Under the pieces are notes generated by a model. It saw only the letters and a program-made list of their open reading frames with translations. It was not told the DNA's origin and ran no database searches. The position numbers were made by a program, and so were the translations under genes. DNA of 8,226 nucleotides from an uncultured Muribaculaceae bacterium (GTDB lineage Bacteria > Bacteroidota > Bacteroidia > Bacteroidales > Muribaculaceae), in the NCBI GenBank assembly GCA_910577585.1, contig CAJTNN010000053.1:1-8226 (forward strand), read 5' to 3'. Below are positions 1-6,026 of the stretch, piece by piece (within the stretch, counting starts at the first letter, position 1; the number at the start of each line of letters is the position of its first letter).

Positions 1-46
1 ATCACGCCGATGGTACTGCTAACGCGGGAGAGTAGGTAATCGCCCC
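1..46 (+). rRNA. rrf: 5S ribosomal RNA, 3' end (partial)
   Basis: The window opens inside a 5S rRNA gene. The stretch CGATGGTACTGC, a short variable loop, then GGGAGAGTAGG is the conserved helix IV / loop E region near the 3' end of bacterial 5S rRNA. The exact 3' end is uncertain; I place it after the C run that would pair with a G-rich 5' end lying outside the window. A rho-independent terminator follows within 15 bases, so this is probably the last gene of an rRNA operon transcribed left to right. Confidence 0.9.
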
Positions 47-57
47 CTTAAACAATG

Positions 58-93
58 AGAATCGATTACAAAACCGGAGTCGATTCTTTTTTT
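58..93 (+). terminator. rRNA operon terminator
   Basis: A perfect 8-bp inverted repeat (AGAATCGA at 58-65, TCGATTCT at 80-87) with a 14-base loop ends in a run of seven T (87-93). It sits about a dozen bases after the 5S 3' end and fits an intrinsic terminator for the rRNA operon. Confidence 0.8.
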
Positions 94-340
94 ATTTGGA
101 TGTAGTGAGAGTTTTGGGATTTCTGGGAGATTTGGGAATTTTAGGAGAAGTAAAGTCGACGGCAATGCCTGGGAGGAGTGGCGCCTTTGCCCCGACCTGC
201 GCGTCAGCCCCAATATCATCCAAGCCGGCCTACACCTATTCACAGTGGTCACTATTCTTCTTTTGCCGCAAGGTCGTTGTGACGAAGTAATTCATAGAGC
301 GGGCATCGCGCAAGTAGTTGGGACTTTTATCACGGATTTA
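94..340. other. Gene-free spacer between rRNA operon and ribosomal protein operon
   Basis: I see no convincing gene here. Short open frames exist on both strands but lack family resemblance, a start context or typical codon use. The left part (about 112-147) is a G-rich degenerate repeat. An irregular hairpin follows at 155-196: GTCG/CGAC, then GGCAA/TTGCC, then TGCC/GGCG, around a 10-base loop. I cannot assign a function; a small RNA or old repeat debris are both possible. Confidence 0.5.
112..147. repeat. Degenerate G-rich tandem repeat (TTTGGGA-like)
   Basis: The + strand shows about three loose copies of a 9-12 base unit built on T(T)TGGGA (GTTTTGGGATT, TCTGGGAGA, TTTGGGAATT), followed by TTAGGAG. 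Copies differ in length and sequence, so this is a decayed or low-complexity tract. It lies just after the rRNA terminator. Confidence 0.4.
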
Positions 341-372
341 TTTGGTTGTTAGCTATTTTATTGCTAACTTTG
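341..372 (+). promoter_or_regulatory. Promoter of the rplM operon (Bacteroidota type)
   Basis: TTTG at 341-344 and TAACTTTG at 365-372 match the Bacteroidota -33 (TTTG) and -7 (TAnnTTTG) elements, with 20 bases between them. Transcription would start near 378-381, giving a leader of about 205 nt before the rplM GTG. This is the only full match I found between the rRNA terminator and rplM. Confidence 0.65.
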
Positions 373-377
373 TATGC

Positions 378-583
378 CGATTATATCCAAATGTCTCATC
401 GGGATGCGGATGTGTGCGATTTGGCCGTCGCTGTCTGTGTGCCGGTGGGGTTGAAATGTGCTTTGTCGAAGCTTTTCGATAGATTGGCATTCGATGCTGC
501 GGCATTTCATTCGCCTTAGTTTCGGGTCTCGCCCCGGGTCGATGGCACTTTTTTATAATCATTTCTAAACGTTAATATTTAAA
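378..583 (+). promoter_or_regulatory. Long 5' leader of rplM-rpsI
   Basis: This is the region between the predicted transcription start and the rplM start, with no supported gene. Short complementary pieces include CCAAAT (387-392) with ATTTGG (419-424), a TCGAA/TTCGA hairpin around 467-480, and an ATGC/GCAT hairpin near 494-505. A T run (about 549-554) follows GGCAC. Ribosomal protein operons are often controlled by the protein binding its own leader, so L13 feedback is a reasonable guess. The folding evidence here is weak and no known leader class is recognised. Confidence 0.35.
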
Positions 584-1063
584 GTGGATACTTTAAGCTA
601 CAAGACTCTCTCTGCCACTCCGGAGACAATCGAAAAGAACTGGGTGGTTATCGATGCGACTGACCAGGTGCTCGGCCGCCTCTGCTCAGTGGTTGCTAAA
701 ATCCTTCGTGGTAAGAACAAGCCTGATTTCACTCCCAACCTTGACTGCGGTGACAATGTGATCATCATCAATGCCGACAAGGTCGTGATGTCGAACGATA
801 AAATGACTAAGCGTGAATATCTGCGCTATACCGGTTATCCGGGCGGCCAGCGTGCCTTCACTCCGGCTGACCTAATGGAGAAGTCGAAGAAGACTACTGT
901 GCATGCAGGTAAGCACCCTCTCTTCATCAAGGTTGTGAAGGGTATGCTCCCCAAGACTAAGCTCGGCGCCGCTCAGCTGCGTAACCTGTATGTCTACAAC
1001 AATGCAGAACACCCCTTCGGTGAAAAGAATCCTACTGTGCTCGACATCAATAAAATCAAATAA
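584..1063 (+). CDS. rplM: Ribosomal protein L13 (uL13)
   Basis: This encodes a protein of the large ribosomal subunit that binds 23S rRNA early in 50S assembly. The 159-residue product has the family's core: GRLCSVVAKILRGK (31-44), GDNVIIINADKV (56-67), YTGYPGGQR (82-90) and the VKGMLPKTKLG segment (118-128). Length is slightly above that usual in the family. The start is GTG; it gives the N-terminus MDTLSYKTLSA, which closely resembles Bacteroides L13 as I remember it, and no ATG lies at this position. Upstream sequence is A/T-rich without a Shine-Dalgarno, as is normal in this phylum. It is first in an operon with rpsI (5-base gap), the usual pairing. Its promoter is predicted about 205 nt upstream. 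Confidence 0.97.
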   Translation: MDTLSYKTLSATPETIEKNWVVIDATDQVLGRLCSVVAKILRGKNKPDFTPNLDCGDNVIIINADKVVMSNDKMTKREYLRYTGYPGGQRAFTPADLMEKSKKTTVHAGKHPLFIKVVKGMLPKTKLGAAQLRNLYVYNNAEHPFGEKNPTVLDINKIK

Positions 1064-1068
1064 GGAAG

Positions 1069-1455
1069 ATGGAAAAAGTAAATGCAATTGGCCGCCGCAA
1101 AGCAGCCGTGGCTCGTGTTTATCTCACTGAAGGCAATGGCCAGATCGTGATCAACAAGCGTCCGCTCGACGTCTACTTCCCCTCTTCGATCCTTCAGTAT
1201 GTCGTTAAGCAGCCTCTGCAGACTCTTGAGGCCGAGGGTAAGTATGATATCCTCGTGCATCTCGATGGCGGCGGCTACAAGGGTCAGGCTGAGGCTCTGC
1301 GTCTCGCTATCGCCCGCGCTCTGGTGAAAATCAATCCTGAGGATAAGCCGGCTCTGCGTGCCGAGGGCTTCATGACCCGCGACGCACGTACTGTAGAGCG
1401 TAAAAAGCCCGGTCAGCCGAAGGCTCGCAAGCGTTTCCAGTTCTCGAAGCGTTAA
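1069..1455 (+). CDS. rpsI: Ribosomal protein S9 (uS9)
   Basis: This encodes a small-subunit protein of the 30S head, whose basic C-terminal tail reaches the P-site tRNA. The 128-residue product has GRRKAAVARVYL (8-19), GGGYKGQAEALRLAIARAL (67-85) and the expected C-terminus KKPGQPKARKRFQFSKR ending in SKR; the length is normal. The ATG lies 5 bases after the rplM stop. The intervening bases GGAAG touch the start codon, too close for an ordinary Shine-Dalgarno, so translational coupling to rplM is likely. Downstream is a 13-bp hairpin without a T run, so transcription may continue into rpsB. Confidence 0.97.
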   Translation: MEKVNAIGRRKAAVARVYLTEGNGQIVINKRPLDVYFPSSILQYVVKQPLQTLEAEGKYDILVHLDGGGYKGQAEALRLAIARALVKINPEDKPALRAEGFMTRDARTVERKKPGQPKARKRFQFSKR

Positions 1456-1474
1456 TCAGATTTCTTGGTCTTTA

Positions 1475-1509
1475 TATGTGTGCCGGTTGCTTGAGCACCG
1501 GCGCGCATA
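1475..1509 (+). other. Hairpin after rpsI (possible processing site or attenuator)
   Basis: The arms 1475-1487 and 1497-1509 form 13 base pairs, two of them G-U, around a 9-base loop (TGCTTGAGC). No T run follows, so it is not a typical intrinsic terminator. It lies 20 bases after the rpsI stop and could stabilise the rplM-rpsI mRNA end, mark an RNase site, or form part of the rpsB leader. Confidence 0.5.
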
Positions 1510-1526
1510 GGAGACTCTCAATAAAT

Positions 1527-1587
1527 GTTTAGTATCTAAACCCGGGGGACGGGCTTGATTTCTGACCCCTACCTCTGGGTTGATTTA
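1527..1587 (+). promoter_or_regulatory. Candidate rpsB leader with two competing folds
   Basis: Two structures use the same bases. Hairpin A is GTTTAG (1527-1532), TAT, CTAAAC (1536-1541), a perfect 6-bp stem. Fold B pairs AACCC (1539-1543) with GGGTT (1577-1581) and stacks directly on GGGGG (1544-1548) with CCCCT (1566-1570), leaving bases 1571-1576 bulged and a 17-base loop (1549-1565). The ATG of rpsB lies 33 bases beyond fold B. The position suits autogenous control by S2, known for rpsB-tsf in E. coli, but I recognise no described leader class. Confidence 0.45.
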
Positions 1588-1614
1588 CAAAGAAAGTAAA
1601 CAATCATTCAATCA

Positions 1615-2439
1615 ATGGCAACACCTAATTTTGACCAACTTCTCGAGGCTGGCTGCCACTTCGGCCACCTCAAGCGTAAATGGAATCCGGCAATGGCTCC
1701 CTACATCTTCATGGAGCGCAACGGTATCCACATCATTGACCTCTACAAGACTGCAGCTAAAATCGAGGAGGCTGCTAATGCTCTGAAGCAGATCGCCAAG
1801 AGCGGTAAGAAAGTGCTCTTCGTGGCTACTAAGAAGCAGGCTAAAGAGGCTGTGGCTGAGAAGGCTGGTTCTGTGAATATGCCTTATGTCATCGAGCGCT
1901 GGCCCGGCGGTATGCTGACTAACTTCCCCACAATCCGCAAGGCTGTGAAGAAGATGACTCAGATCGACAAGATGACTAAGGATGGCACTTTCGACAATCT
2001 GTCGAAGCGTGAGAAGCTGCAGATCACTCGTCAGCGTGCCAAGCTTGAGAAGAACCTCGGTTCTATCGCTGACCTGTCGAAGCTTCCTGCTGCTCTCTTC
2101 GTGGTAGACGTAATGAAGGAGCACATCGCAGTGGCTGAGGCTAATCGTCTCGGTATCCCTGTCTTCGCTATCGTCGACACTAACTCTGATCCGGAGAATA
2201 TCGATTTCGTTATCCCCGCCAACGATGATGCTTCTAAGAGCATCGACGTGATTCTCGGTGCTGTATGCGCTGCTATGGCTGAGGGCCTGGAGGAGCGCAA
2301 GGTCGAGAAGGCTGACGCTCCCGAGGAGGAGGCTGCCGAGGCTCCGGCTCCCGGCAAGCGCCGTCGTGTGCGTCGCAACGAGGCTGAGGCTCCCGCTGCC
2401 GAGGCTGCTGTGGCTGAAGAGGCTCCCGCTGCTGAGTAA
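1615..2439 (+). CDS. rpsB: Ribosomal protein S2 (uS2)
   Basis: This encodes a small-subunit protein added late to the 30S, beside S1 and needed for binding it where S1 exists. The 274-residue product carries the family signatures LLEAGCHFGHLKRKWNPAM (9-27), IHIIDLYKT (39-47), ERWPGGMLTNF (94-104), and PAALFVVDVMKEHIAVAEA (158-176) leading to IPVFAIVDTNSDP (181-193). The conserved core ends near residue 228. A tail of about 45 residues follows, rich in Ala, Glu and Pro with one basic patch, GKRRRVRR (247-254), and a repeated EAPAAE. This makes it longer than E. coli S2 (about 240 residues). The start MATPNFDQLL is the family norm; the upstream sequence is A-rich with no Shine-Dalgarno. tsf follows, as in most bacteria, but after about 295 bases. 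Confidence 0.97.
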   Translation: MATPNFDQLLEAGCHFGHLKRKWNPAMAPYIFMERNGIHIIDLYKTAAKIEEAANALKQIAKSGKKVLFVATKKQAKEAVAEKAGSVNMPYVIERWPGGMLTNFPTIRKAVKKMTQIDKMTKDGTFDNLSKREKLQITRQRAKLEKNLGSIADLSKLPAALFVVDVMKEHIAVAEANRLGIPVFAIVDTNSDPENIDFVIPANDDASKSIDVILGAVCAAMAEGLEERKVEKADAPEEEAAEAPAPGKRRRVRRNEAEAPAAEAAVAEEAPAAE

Positions 2440-2471
2440 GCAATTGTTCGCAACAATCCCATTATAATGGA

Positions 2472-2511
2472 TTCCGGCCAGTCTCCATCATCGTGTGGTG
2501 ACTGACCGGAA
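2472..2511 (+). other. Hairpin after rpsB
   Basis: Arms TTCCGGCCAGTC (2472-2483) and GACTGACCGGAA (2500-2511) pair at 11 of 12 positions (one C-A mismatch) around a 16-base loop. The following bases (CCCTTGATAATTTT) hold only a weak T run. It may be an attenuator, a partial terminator, or a 3'-end stabiliser of rpsB mRNA. Confidence 0.5.
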
Positions 2512-2523
2512 CCCTTGATAATT

Positions 2524-2557
2524 TTAGAGAGTGACTATGAAATTAGACACTCTCTAA
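2524..2557 (+). other. 10-bp inverted repeat in rpsB-tsf spacer
   Basis: TTAGAGAGTG (2524-2533) and CACTCTCTAA (2548-2557) are perfect inverted copies with a 14-base spacer. The bases after it (TAGCGTAATTATA) are not a T run. It could be an RNA hairpin in the rpsB-tsf transcript or a protein-binding palindrome. Confidence 0.45.
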
Positions 2558-2578
2558 TAGCGTAATTATATGTAGGGG

Positions 2579-2667
2579 CAGCCTGTCGCAATGGTGCACT
2601 TCTTTCAGAGTGGGCCGGCAGAGGATGACCGCATCTCTCATCAAAATGCGTGATTGGCCTGAGGCTG
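2579..2667 (+). promoter_or_regulatory. Candidate structured leader of tsf
   Basis: The segment closes on itself: CAGCCT (2579-2584) pairs with AGGCTG (2662-2667). Inside are a small hairpin CACT/AGTG (2597-2600 with 2609-2612), and a second arm GGCC (2613-2616) with GGCC (2656-2659), flanked by G-U pairs, which encloses CGCAT (2630-2634) with ATGCG (2646-2650). This gives a branched fold in a gene-free stretch ending 66 bases before the tsf ATG. It resembles a cis-regulatory RNA, but I know of no named class it matches. Pairing was judged by eye. Confidence 0.4.
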
Positions 2668-2733
2668 TTATGACCGACTATATATGCGTTATCCCAATCT
2701 TTAATTAACTTTTAAATCTATCAAACTCCTATT

Positions 2734-3726
2734 ATGGCAGTATCTATTGAAGATATCAAGAAACTTCGCCACATGACCGGTGCCGGCATGATGGACTGCA
2801 AAAACGCTCTGGCTGAGACTAACGGCGACATCGACGCAGCCATTGAGATTATCCGCAAAAAGGGTCAGGCTGTGGCTGCTAAGCGTGAGGACCGTCAGGC
2901 TTCTGAGGGTTGTGTGCTTGCTGCTACTAAGCCCGGCTTCGCTGCAATCGTGGCTCTTAAGTGTGAGACTGACTTCGTGGCTAAGAATGAGTCGTTCCGC
3001 GCTCTGACTAAGGCTATCCTGGATGCAGCTGTGGCTGCCGGTGCCAAGACTCTCGATGAAGTGAAGGCCCTGGATCTGAATGGCCGCACTGTAGCTGAGA
3101 ACATCACCGACGAAATCGGTAAGACCGGTGAGAAGATGGAGCTCGGCGCTTATGAGTGCATCGAGGCTGCAAGCGTGGCTGCTTATGACCACCTCGGCAA
3201 TAAGCTGAGCACAATCGTGGGCTTCAACCTTGAGGGTGTGTCAGAGGAGACTGGCAAGGAGATCGCCATGCAGGTGGCTGCCATGAATCCGGTGGCTGTA
3301 AACCGTGAGGCTGTGCCGGCCTCTATCATCGAGGAGGAGAAGGCTGTGGCTATCGAGAAGACTAAGACTGAGCAGGTGCAGAAGGCTGTGGATGCAGCTC
3401 TGAAGAAGGCTGGTCTCAACCCGAATCACTTCGACAGCGAGGATCACATCGCTTCGAACCTGAGCAAGGGTTGGTTTACAGAGGAGGACGCTGCCAAGGC
3501 TCGCGAAATCATCAAGACTACTTCTGAGCAGAAGGCTGCCAACCTGCCCCAGGCTATGATCGACAACATCGTCAATGGCCGTATCAACAAGTACTATAAG
3601 GAGAACTGCCTTATGGAGCAGGAGTACACCCGCGACGCTACGCTGACTGTAGGTCAGTTCCTCGACAAGACTCAGAAGGGTCTCGAGGTTGTAAGCTTCA
3701 AGCGTGTGAACCTCAACGAGGATTAA
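2734..3726 (+). CDS. tsf: Translation elongation factor Ts
   Basis: EF-Ts is the cytoplasmic guanine-nucleotide exchange factor for EF-Tu; it releases GDP so that EF-Tu can bind GTP and aminoacyl-tRNA again. The 330-residue product begins with the UBA-like N-terminal domain (IEDIKKLRHMTGAGMMDCKNAL, seen as IEDIKKLRH then MTGAGMMDCKNAL, residues 5-26) and continues RKKGQAVAAKR (41-51). It then carries the TDFVAKN signature (79-85), whose Asp-Phe inserts near the EF-Tu Mg2+ site. Core domains and a dimerisation region fill the rest. It is longer than E. coli EF-Ts (about 280 residues), similar to Bacteroides homologues as I recall them. The ATG is preceded by A/T-rich sequence without a Shine-Dalgarno. 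Two hairpins downstream end the operon. Confidence 0.97.
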   Translation: MAVSIEDIKKLRHMTGAGMMDCKNALAETNGDIDAAIEIIRKKGQAVAAKREDRQASEGCVLAATKPGFAAIVALKCETDFVAKNESFRALTKAILDAAVAAGAKTLDEVKALDLNGRTVAENITDEIGKTGEKMELGAYECIEAASVAAYDHLGNKLSTIVGFNLEGVSEETGKEIAMQVAAMNPVAVNREAVPASIIEEEKAVAIEKTKTEQVQKAVDAALKKAGLNPNHFDSEDHIASNLSKGWFTEEDAAKAREIIKTTSEQKAANLPQAMIDNIVNGRINKYYKENCLMEQEYTRDATLTVGQFLDKTQKGLEVVSFKRVNLNED

Positions 3727-3786
3727 TCTACACAGTACACATATGTGTAAGGCGGCTGTAAGGCAGCCTTACGATACTGAAATATT

Positions 3787-3832
3787 GAGCCTCCCATGCG
3801 ATATGATTCGCGTGGGAGGCTCTCTTCGTTTG
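3787..3832 (+). terminator. First terminator hairpin after tsf
   Basis: GAGCCTCCCATGCG (3787-3800) pairs with CGCGTGGGAGGCTC (3809-3822) over 14 positions, one a G-U pair, with an 8-base loop. It is followed by TCTTCGTTTG, a broken T run. It is probably an intrinsic terminator for tsf, backed up by the stronger one 14 bases further on. Confidence 0.65.
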
Positions 3833-3835
3833 TAA

Positions 3836-3890
3836 CCGTCCGAAAAAAGCCGACTTATTTTTAGAAATTCAGTCGGCTTTTTTCGGACGG
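3836..3890. terminator. Bidirectional terminator between tsf and dnaX
   Basis: Bases 3836-3855 and 3871-3890 are perfect 20-bp inverted copies with a 15-base loop. Each arm carries a six-base A or T run followed by a CGGACGG-type end, so either strand makes a hairpin with U-rich sequence. The site lies between the convergent genes tsf (+) and dnaX (-) and should stop transcription from both sides. Confidence 0.8.
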
Positions 3891-3905
3891 ATACGAGGTG
3901 AGTTG

Positions 3906-5783
3906 TCAGGCAAGTTCGCCATCGATTGAGGAGAGGAAGTCGGCGAGGGCCGGGTTGGTGGCCACAATCTCTTTCAGGAGTTCGTGAGGGGGAATGTGGG
4001 TGTCGGCCTGCTTTGAGTCGTCGATTTCGACATTGATGATGATGAAATCGTTGTGCAGTGTCTGGCGCAGGTGGGTGATGAGATCACCCATGGCGCTGTC
4101 GAATGCCTGTCGCAGTGCCGGATGGTCGACGACTACACGGAATGTCTCGGCCTCCTTCAGCTCAGGAGTACTCTTGCGCATGGCGGAGACGAGAATCTGC
4201 TTGTCGGGGTTGCGGATGATGTAGTCGTCCCAGGCGGTTTTGAATGCATCGAGGCTCACGGGTTGGCGCTGGCGTTCGAATTGGCCTGCGCCTGCATCTG
4301 ATTCGGCATTTGCTGCCAAGGATGACTGATTGCGGTGGCCGCGTACTGTCTTGCGTCGCGATGACCGGTCGGTGTCTGTGGCTGGGGAGGGAGCTTGTGA
4401 TGCCGGTGTTGTGGTAGCTGAGGCTGAATCAATAGGTGCAGAGGAGATAGCCTGCGGGATGGGTGAAGCCGGGAGAGCTTGGGCCGGGTTGGCAGAGGCC
4501 GGGGTAGAGACCCTGTCGGCAGGTGGCATGGCAGAGGCTCCGGCTTGAGGTAGGGATGCCGGCGAAGCTGAAGGCTGTGAGGGAGTGGTCGCGACGCTTG
4601 CGCCGGCGGGGAGGGTGGGTGGAGTAGCGATGTCGCGAAGTTGGATATGGTCGCTATCCACCCGGTCAAAAGGGGGTGTGGGGGGATTGAGAAGTTGGCA
4701 GAGCTTGATGAGAGTGAGCTCTACGAGAAACTGCTTATTGGAGGATGTGCGGTAGGCGCAGTCGCAGTCGTTGAGGAGTTTCATAGCGGCGTAGTGCCAG
4801 TCGATGGGGAGAGTCTGGGCCTGGCTGCGGTACTGGTCGGCTACATCGTCGGCCACTTCAAGCAGCGAGGATGTCTGTGGCGAGAATGCCACCATGAGAT
4901 CGCGTATGTGGGATGCGAGACCATTGATGAAGAATTGTGAGTCGAAGCCGCGTTCGCGAATCTCCTTGTAGAGCATAAGGGCCTGAGGCACATCGGCTGC
5001 GCGGAATGCCTCGACGAGCTTGAAATAGTATTCATAGTCGAGTACATTGAGCGAGGCGATGGTGGATTCGTAGGTGATATGGCCGAATGATGAGGCCGCC
5101 ACCTGGTCGAAGATCGAGAGAGCATCGCGCATGGCGCCGTCGGCCTTCTTTGCAATGACGTTGAGCGAGGGGATGTCGGTGGAGATATCCTCTTGTGAGG
5201 CCACGTATTGCAGGTGGTCGACCATATCCTGGATGGTGATGCGCTTGAAGTCGTAGATCTGGCAGCGCGACAGGATTGTGGGTATGACCTTATGCTTCTC
5301 GGTGGTGGCGAGAATGAAGATGACGTAGGAGGGGGGCTCCTCGAGGGTCTTGAGGAAGGCGTTGAATGCACTTGAGCTGAGCATATGCACCTCGTCGATG
5401 ATGAAGATGCGGTAGCGTCCCAGTGTTGGAGGCACGCTTACCTGCTCGGTGAGGGAGCGGATGTCGTCGACCGAGTTGTTGGATGCAGCGTCGAGCTCTA
5501 TGATATTGAATGAGTTGCCTTCATCAATGGCGCGGCATGAGTCGCAGACTCCGCAGGCCTCGCCATCGGGGGTGGGGGAGAGGCAGTTGATGGTCTTGGC
5601 AAAAATGCGTGCGCATGATGTCTTGCCCACACCGCGTGGACCGCAGAAGAGATAGGCCTGCGCGAGGCGCCCGGTGTCGATGGCATTTTTAAGCGTATTG
5701 GTGAGATTCTTCTGTCCGACGACACTCTTGAAGGTGGCGGGACGATACTTTCTCGCTGATACGATATATGGTTTGTCGCTCAT
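3906..5783 (-). CDS. dnaX: DNA polymerase III subunit gamma/tau
   Basis: This is the clamp-loader ATPase that opens and loads the beta clamp at replication forks. I take the start at the ATG giving MSDKPYIVSARKYRP (625 residues). An upstream in-frame ATG would add 24 non-conserved residues, and the predicted promoter would begin transcription only about five bases before it. Visible motifs are Walker A GPRGVGKT (49-56 approximately), four zinc-ligand cysteines (C67, C77, C80, C83), Walker B IIDEVH (128-133) and SRC (172-174) with the arginine finger. The AAA+ and collar domains run to about residue 368. A linker rich in Ala, Pro, Ser and Thr (about 385-475) and a C-terminal tau-like domain (about 508-625) follow. 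I found no A6G slippery run of the E. coli type, so a shorter gamma form is not supported. It is convergent with tsf and divergent from the adenosyltransferase gene. Confidence 0.95.
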   Translation of the reverse strand: MSDKPYIVSARKYRPATFKSVVGQKNLTNTLKNAIDTGRLAQAYLFCGPRGVGKTSCARIFAKTINCLSPTPDGEACGVCDSCRAIDEGNSFNIIELDAASNNSVDDIRSLTEQVSVPPTLGRYRIFIIDEVHMLSSSAFNAFLKTLEEPPSYVIFILATTEKHKVIPTILSRCQIYDFKRITIQDMVDHLQYVASQEDISTDIPSLNVIAKKADGAMRDALSIFDQVAASSFGHITYESTIASLNVLDYEYYFKLVEAFRAADVPQALMLYKEIRERGFDSQFFINGLASHIRDLMVAFSPQTSSLLEVADDVADQYRSQAQTLPIDWHYAAMKLLNDCDCAYRTSSNKQFLVELTLIKLCQLLNPPTPPFDRVDSDHIQLRDIATPPTLPAGASVATTPSQPSASPASLPQAGASAMPPADRVSTPASANPAQALPASPIPQAISSAPIDSASATTTPASQAPSPATDTDRSSRRKTVRGHRNQSSLAANAESDAGAGQFERQRQPVSLDAFKTAWDDYIIRNPDKQILVSAMRKSTPELKEAETFRVVVDHPALRQAFDSAMGDLITHLRQTLHNDFIIINVEIDDSKQADTHIPPHELLKEIVATNPALADFLSSIDGELA

Positions 5784-5867
5784 GAAATTATCGTGTTGCA
5801 GGTGATTGCCATTTATGCCGTGTCTGACTGGAGGCCGACGGGATGGTGATAGCATGGCAAATATTCA

Positions 5868-5903
5868 CAAATTTAACAAAAAAAGCCCGATTAATTGCAA
5901 CAA
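5868..5903 (-). promoter_or_regulatory. Promoter of dnaX (Bacteroidota type)
   Basis: On the minus strand, TAAATTTG (5875-5868) is an exact TAnnTTTG -7 element. The -33 position offers GTTG (5901-5898), 22 bases away and so slightly far and imperfect. Transcription would begin near 5860, leaving a leader of about 77 nt to the ATG at 5783. Confidence 0.5.
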
Positions 5904-6026
5904 TCCCGAAGCATAAACGTTAAAAAATCGGATAAAACCCCCAATCATGGGGGCTGCAGCGCAGGTAGGCTATAGGCTGAGGCCTGGCAGACTGACGATG
6001 CAGATGATTTTTTTGTAGCTAACGAT
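5904..6026. other. Upstream region of the corrinoid adenosyltransferase gene
   Basis: This part of the divergent dnaX/adenosyltransferase spacer holds a CCCCC/GGGGG hairpin (5938-5942 with 5949-5953, loop AATCAT). Read on the minus strand the hairpin is followed by TTTTATCCGATTTTTT, so it resembles a terminator pointing toward dnaX. I found no clear TAnnTTTG promoter for the rightward gene and nothing matching the B12-box of a cobalamin riboswitch. Confidence 0.4.

Noticed and set aside
96..290. 64-codon open frame after the rRNA terminator
   Set aside because: It starts inside the G-rich repeat, has no recognisable motif and no clear start context.
353..562. 69-codon minus-strand frame in the rplM leader
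   Set aside because: It has low-complexity basic wording and no family resemblance, and lies opposite a predicted leader.
1612..2124. 170-codon minus-strand frame opposite rpsB
   Set aside because: It is a shadow frame produced by the strong codon bias of rpsB; the product resembles nothing known. The same holds for 2701-3192 opposite tsf.
4841..5371. 176-codon minus-strand frame within dnaX in another frame
   Set aside because: It is a Ser/Pro/Arg-rich shadow of the GC-biased dnaX sequence.
3906..5783. Programmed frameshift in dnaX producing a short gamma form
   Set aside because: No A6G-type slippery run is found on the coding strand near the end of the ATPase core.
5880..6026. Cobalamin riboswitch before the adenosyltransferase gene
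   Set aside because: I see no B12-box and no suitable paired domains; the spacer also has to hold the dnaX promoter.
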